Assembly (NCBI GenBank): GCA_017549805.1
Contig: JAFYNJ010000028.1
Coordinates: 38,033 to 102,032, forward strand
DNA: 64,000 bases
Reading direction: 5' to 3'
Source: Bacteroidales bacterium
Lineage (GTDB): Bacteria > Bacteroidota > Bacteroidia > Bacteroidales > F082
Part shown: positions 62,384 to 64,000 of the stretch, piece by piece
Layout: every line of letters starts with the position of its first letter
How positions within the stretch are numbered: position 1 is the first letter of the stretch
Program-made: the position numbers and the translations under genes
The notes under the pieces: model-generated
Told to the model about the DNA's origin: nothing
What the model saw: only the letters and a program-made list of their open reading frames with translations
Database searches by the model: none

Positions 62384-64000
62384 ATGAGGCTTTATTGTGT
62401 AATATGGGCGTTGTTGATGGCATCGTTGTCAGCCTGCCATCATCCAGTAGAGACGCGGCATGCCATGTCGCTGCCCGCGGAATTGGTGGCCATCGACAGC
62501 CTGATGCAGATCCGACCCGACAGTGCGTTGACAATGCTGTTGGATTCCCCGATGGACGACCATTATTACCAACTGCTGCTATCCGAAGCTCTCTACAAAA
62601 ACGATTCCGCCCAGTTGAACCGCTCGGAATTGTTACAGGCGATGGTGTATTTCGATTCGGTTGACAATGCTTTTTTGTCCGCTCGTTGCCATTACATGAA
62701 CGGCGTGGGCTATTACGAAATGGACAGCGTGGTGCCAGCCTGCGCAGCATACCTGAAGGCCTTGGAAATCATGGAGAATCATTTCAAGGAGGAGGATTTG
62801 GTGGGGTACAAGGCGAAGTTGGTGGCGTTGGCTTATTCACATTTATGTTTGTTGTTTACCGACCAGTATCTTCATGTTCAAGCCGTTGGATTTGCAAAAA
62901 AAACGTATGAGTATTATCATAAACTGGGTTATTCATCGTGGCAATCGGCTTGGGCTCTTAATAAAATCGGATTGAATTACCACATGATGGAGCAGTTGGA
63001 TAGTGCAGCGTATTATTATCAAAGGGCTGCTAATGCGTTGGATGATACAACCAATTTAATGTACAGGGATATTTGCTCTCATCAAGTTTCAATAGAATAC
63101 GAACTGACAGGTGAATCCGAAAGAGCATTGTTACAATTGAAACGCTTGTTATTCCAAGCTGAAAGCGAAAAGGAATACTTTGCTCGTTGTTTGCCTTTGG
63201 GAGAAGTATTCTATCATGAACAAAAACTTGACTCCGCCGTGGTTTATCTTGAAAAGGTGTTTTTTGGAAACGCTTCTGTCCCTTCAAAGAAACAAGCGGC
63301 AGAATGGCTTGTGGAAATCCATAATGAAAAAGGCGAGTCGATAAAAGCCCAACCATACGCTGATTATCTCGTGCCTTTTGCCAACCTAAACGAAAATCAA
63401 GGTTTCATAAAATCCCAACTTGCAGATATTTATCAGGACTATGAACGGAGAAGGAAAGAAAACCTACATCAATTGCAGGTTGAGGAAAACCATAGACGAG
63501 TAGCCCATGTCATGGAAGTGTTTATGACATGTATTGCTTTGGTGGCCTTGTTGTATTTCATAAAAACAAAACAACTAAAATCCGAACGCCATGAGCATAA
63601 GATAAAATATGCCGCATTGCTTGGAAAATTGAAGCGAAGCAATGAGACTTTGAAAAAAGAAAGGGAGAACAAGATAAAAGCATCCATTGATCTTAAAAAA
63701 CACCATGATACCACTTTAAAATATGAGGACGAGCCCGTATGTCGTTATATTTTATCAGTATGTAACGATAAAAAGAATCCTATCAAGTCAACCATTTCGA
63801 TATCCGCTTATTCCAACATTGCCTTGAATCACGAACAAGAGGCGCAATTAAAAGATGCCGCAACTCGACATTTTGGTCAGCTATTCGAGTATTTAAAGGC
63901 AAATTATCCTAAGCTATCAAGGAAAGACTTCTTCTATTGCTATTTATGTCTCCTTGGGCTTGATAATTCGCAAATCGCCGTAATGACACAGCATTCCTAT
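62384..64000 (+). CDS. TPR lipoprotein regulator, 3' end outside the window
   Basis: The frame stays open from ATG 62384 to the window end (539 codons). The lipobox MRLYCVIWALLMASLSAC predicts lipidation at Cys18. TPR-like helices follow (FLSARCHYMNGVGYYEMDSV; SWQSAWALNKIGLNYHMMEQL), then one membrane helix (EVFMTCIALVALLYFI, ~residue 385), a lysine-rich coiled coil, and the start of an HTH-like end (FYCYLCLLGLDNSQIAVMTQHSY). The layout equals that of the regulator at 47337-48803. A partial 28-bp palindrome is translated just after the lipid anchor. The first ~150 codons are GC-richer than the rest. Confidence 0.82.
   Translation, partial: MRLYCVIWALLMASLSACHHPVETRHAMSLPAELVAIDSLMQIRPDSALTMLLDSPMDDHYYQLLLSEALYKNDSAQLNRSELLQAMVYFDSVDNAFLSARCHYMNGVGYYEMDSVVPACAAYLKALEIMENHFKEEDLVGYKAKLVALAYSHLCLLFTDQYLHVQAVGFAKKTYEYYHKLGYSSWQSAWALNKIGLNYHMMEQLDSAAYYYQRAANALDDTTNLMYRDICSHQVSIEYELTGESERALLQLKRLLFQAESEKEYFARCLPLGEVFYHEQKLDSAVVYLEKVFFGNASVPSKKQAAEWLVEIHNEKGESIKAQPYADYLVPFANLNENQGFIKSQLADIYQDYERRRKENLHQLQVEENHRRVAHVMEVFMTCIALVALLYFIKTKQLKSERHEHKIKYAALLGKLKRSNETLKKERENKIKASIDLKKHHDTTLKYEDEPVCRYILSVCNDKKNPIKSTISISAYSNIALNHEQEAQLKDAATRHFGQLFEYLKANYPKLSRKDFFYCYLCLLGLDNSQIAVMTQHSY
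62447..62474. repeat. 28-bp palindromic repeat, degenerate copy 4 (translated)
   Basis: The left half GTAGAGACGCGGCATGCC keeps the family arm and a GGCATGCC core; the right arm (expected CGTCTCTAC) has decayed. It reads VETRHAM in the TPR lipoprotein. Confidence 0.6.

Overview
The window is chromosomal DNA of a member of the Bacteroidota, most likely order Bacteroidales. The evidence is two proteins with C-terminal type IX secretion (T9SS) sorting domains, an S46 dipeptidyl-peptidase, a GH92 glycosidase, many SPII lipoproteins, and many upstream regions with the Bacteroidota promoter pattern TTG-N17-20-TAnnTTTG. No rRNA, tRNA, CRISPR array, integrase or transposase was recognised.

Layout. 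(1) 1-26.3 kb is ordinary chromosome: a CDF transporter cut by the left edge; a 2369-residue T9SS surface protein built of GLUG-like modules; an AbrB-acyltransferase pair; TrkH; an AlkD-GNAT fusion; a TANFOR-like protein with an outer-membrane barrel; EFR1 ferredoxin, GH92 and a UDG-family protein; a TlpA lipoprotein operon; and an operon gph-vsr-ICMT-metallopeptidase. (2) 26.3-38.5 kb is an AT-rich accessory island full of gene fragments (vsr, a dinD-like tail, a winged-helix tail). It carries an AlbA_2 regulator with a 21-bp tandem repeat, and a compact operon radical SAM > ParB-like > PD-(D/E)XK nuclease > SNF2 helicase > ParB-like. It also carries a two-gene DUF1016 nuclease cassette lying between two ~540-bp direct repeats. 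Each repeat encodes a small BECR/LPD3-like protein and, convergent to it, a predicted ~87-nt structured small RNA with its own promoter and terminator. (3) 38.5-49 kb holds small conserved proteins, a DPP11-type S46 peptidase, DUF5618, and a lipoprotein/LRR/T9SS group next to a TPR-HTH regulator. (4) 49-64 kb is housekeeping: DUF2461, fusA, pspC, GH3, lysE, recJ, purH, mreBCD, radA and a second TPR-HTH regulator cut by the right edge.

The island operon and the repeat/small-RNA units are the best candidates for undescribed biology. The operon looks like a DNA-targeting defence or DNA-processing module: two ParB/Srx-fold proteins, a helicase and a nuclease are translationally packed, and a radical SAM enzyme is encoded upstream. 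The small RNA is supported by several independent observations: its body is about 96% identical between the copies while the neighbouring coding sequence is about 82% identical, promoter boxes and spacing are kept although the spacer has diverged, the helices are nested, and a U-run follows.

Two families of small repeats run through the window. One is a 28-bp palindrome with GTAGAGACG arms that is translated inside genes. The other is a set of purine-rich short repeats that supply C-terminal codons and stop codons at gene ends, or sit in frame inside Vsr and RadA. All functional calls come from reading the sequence and from family knowledge; no database search was run.
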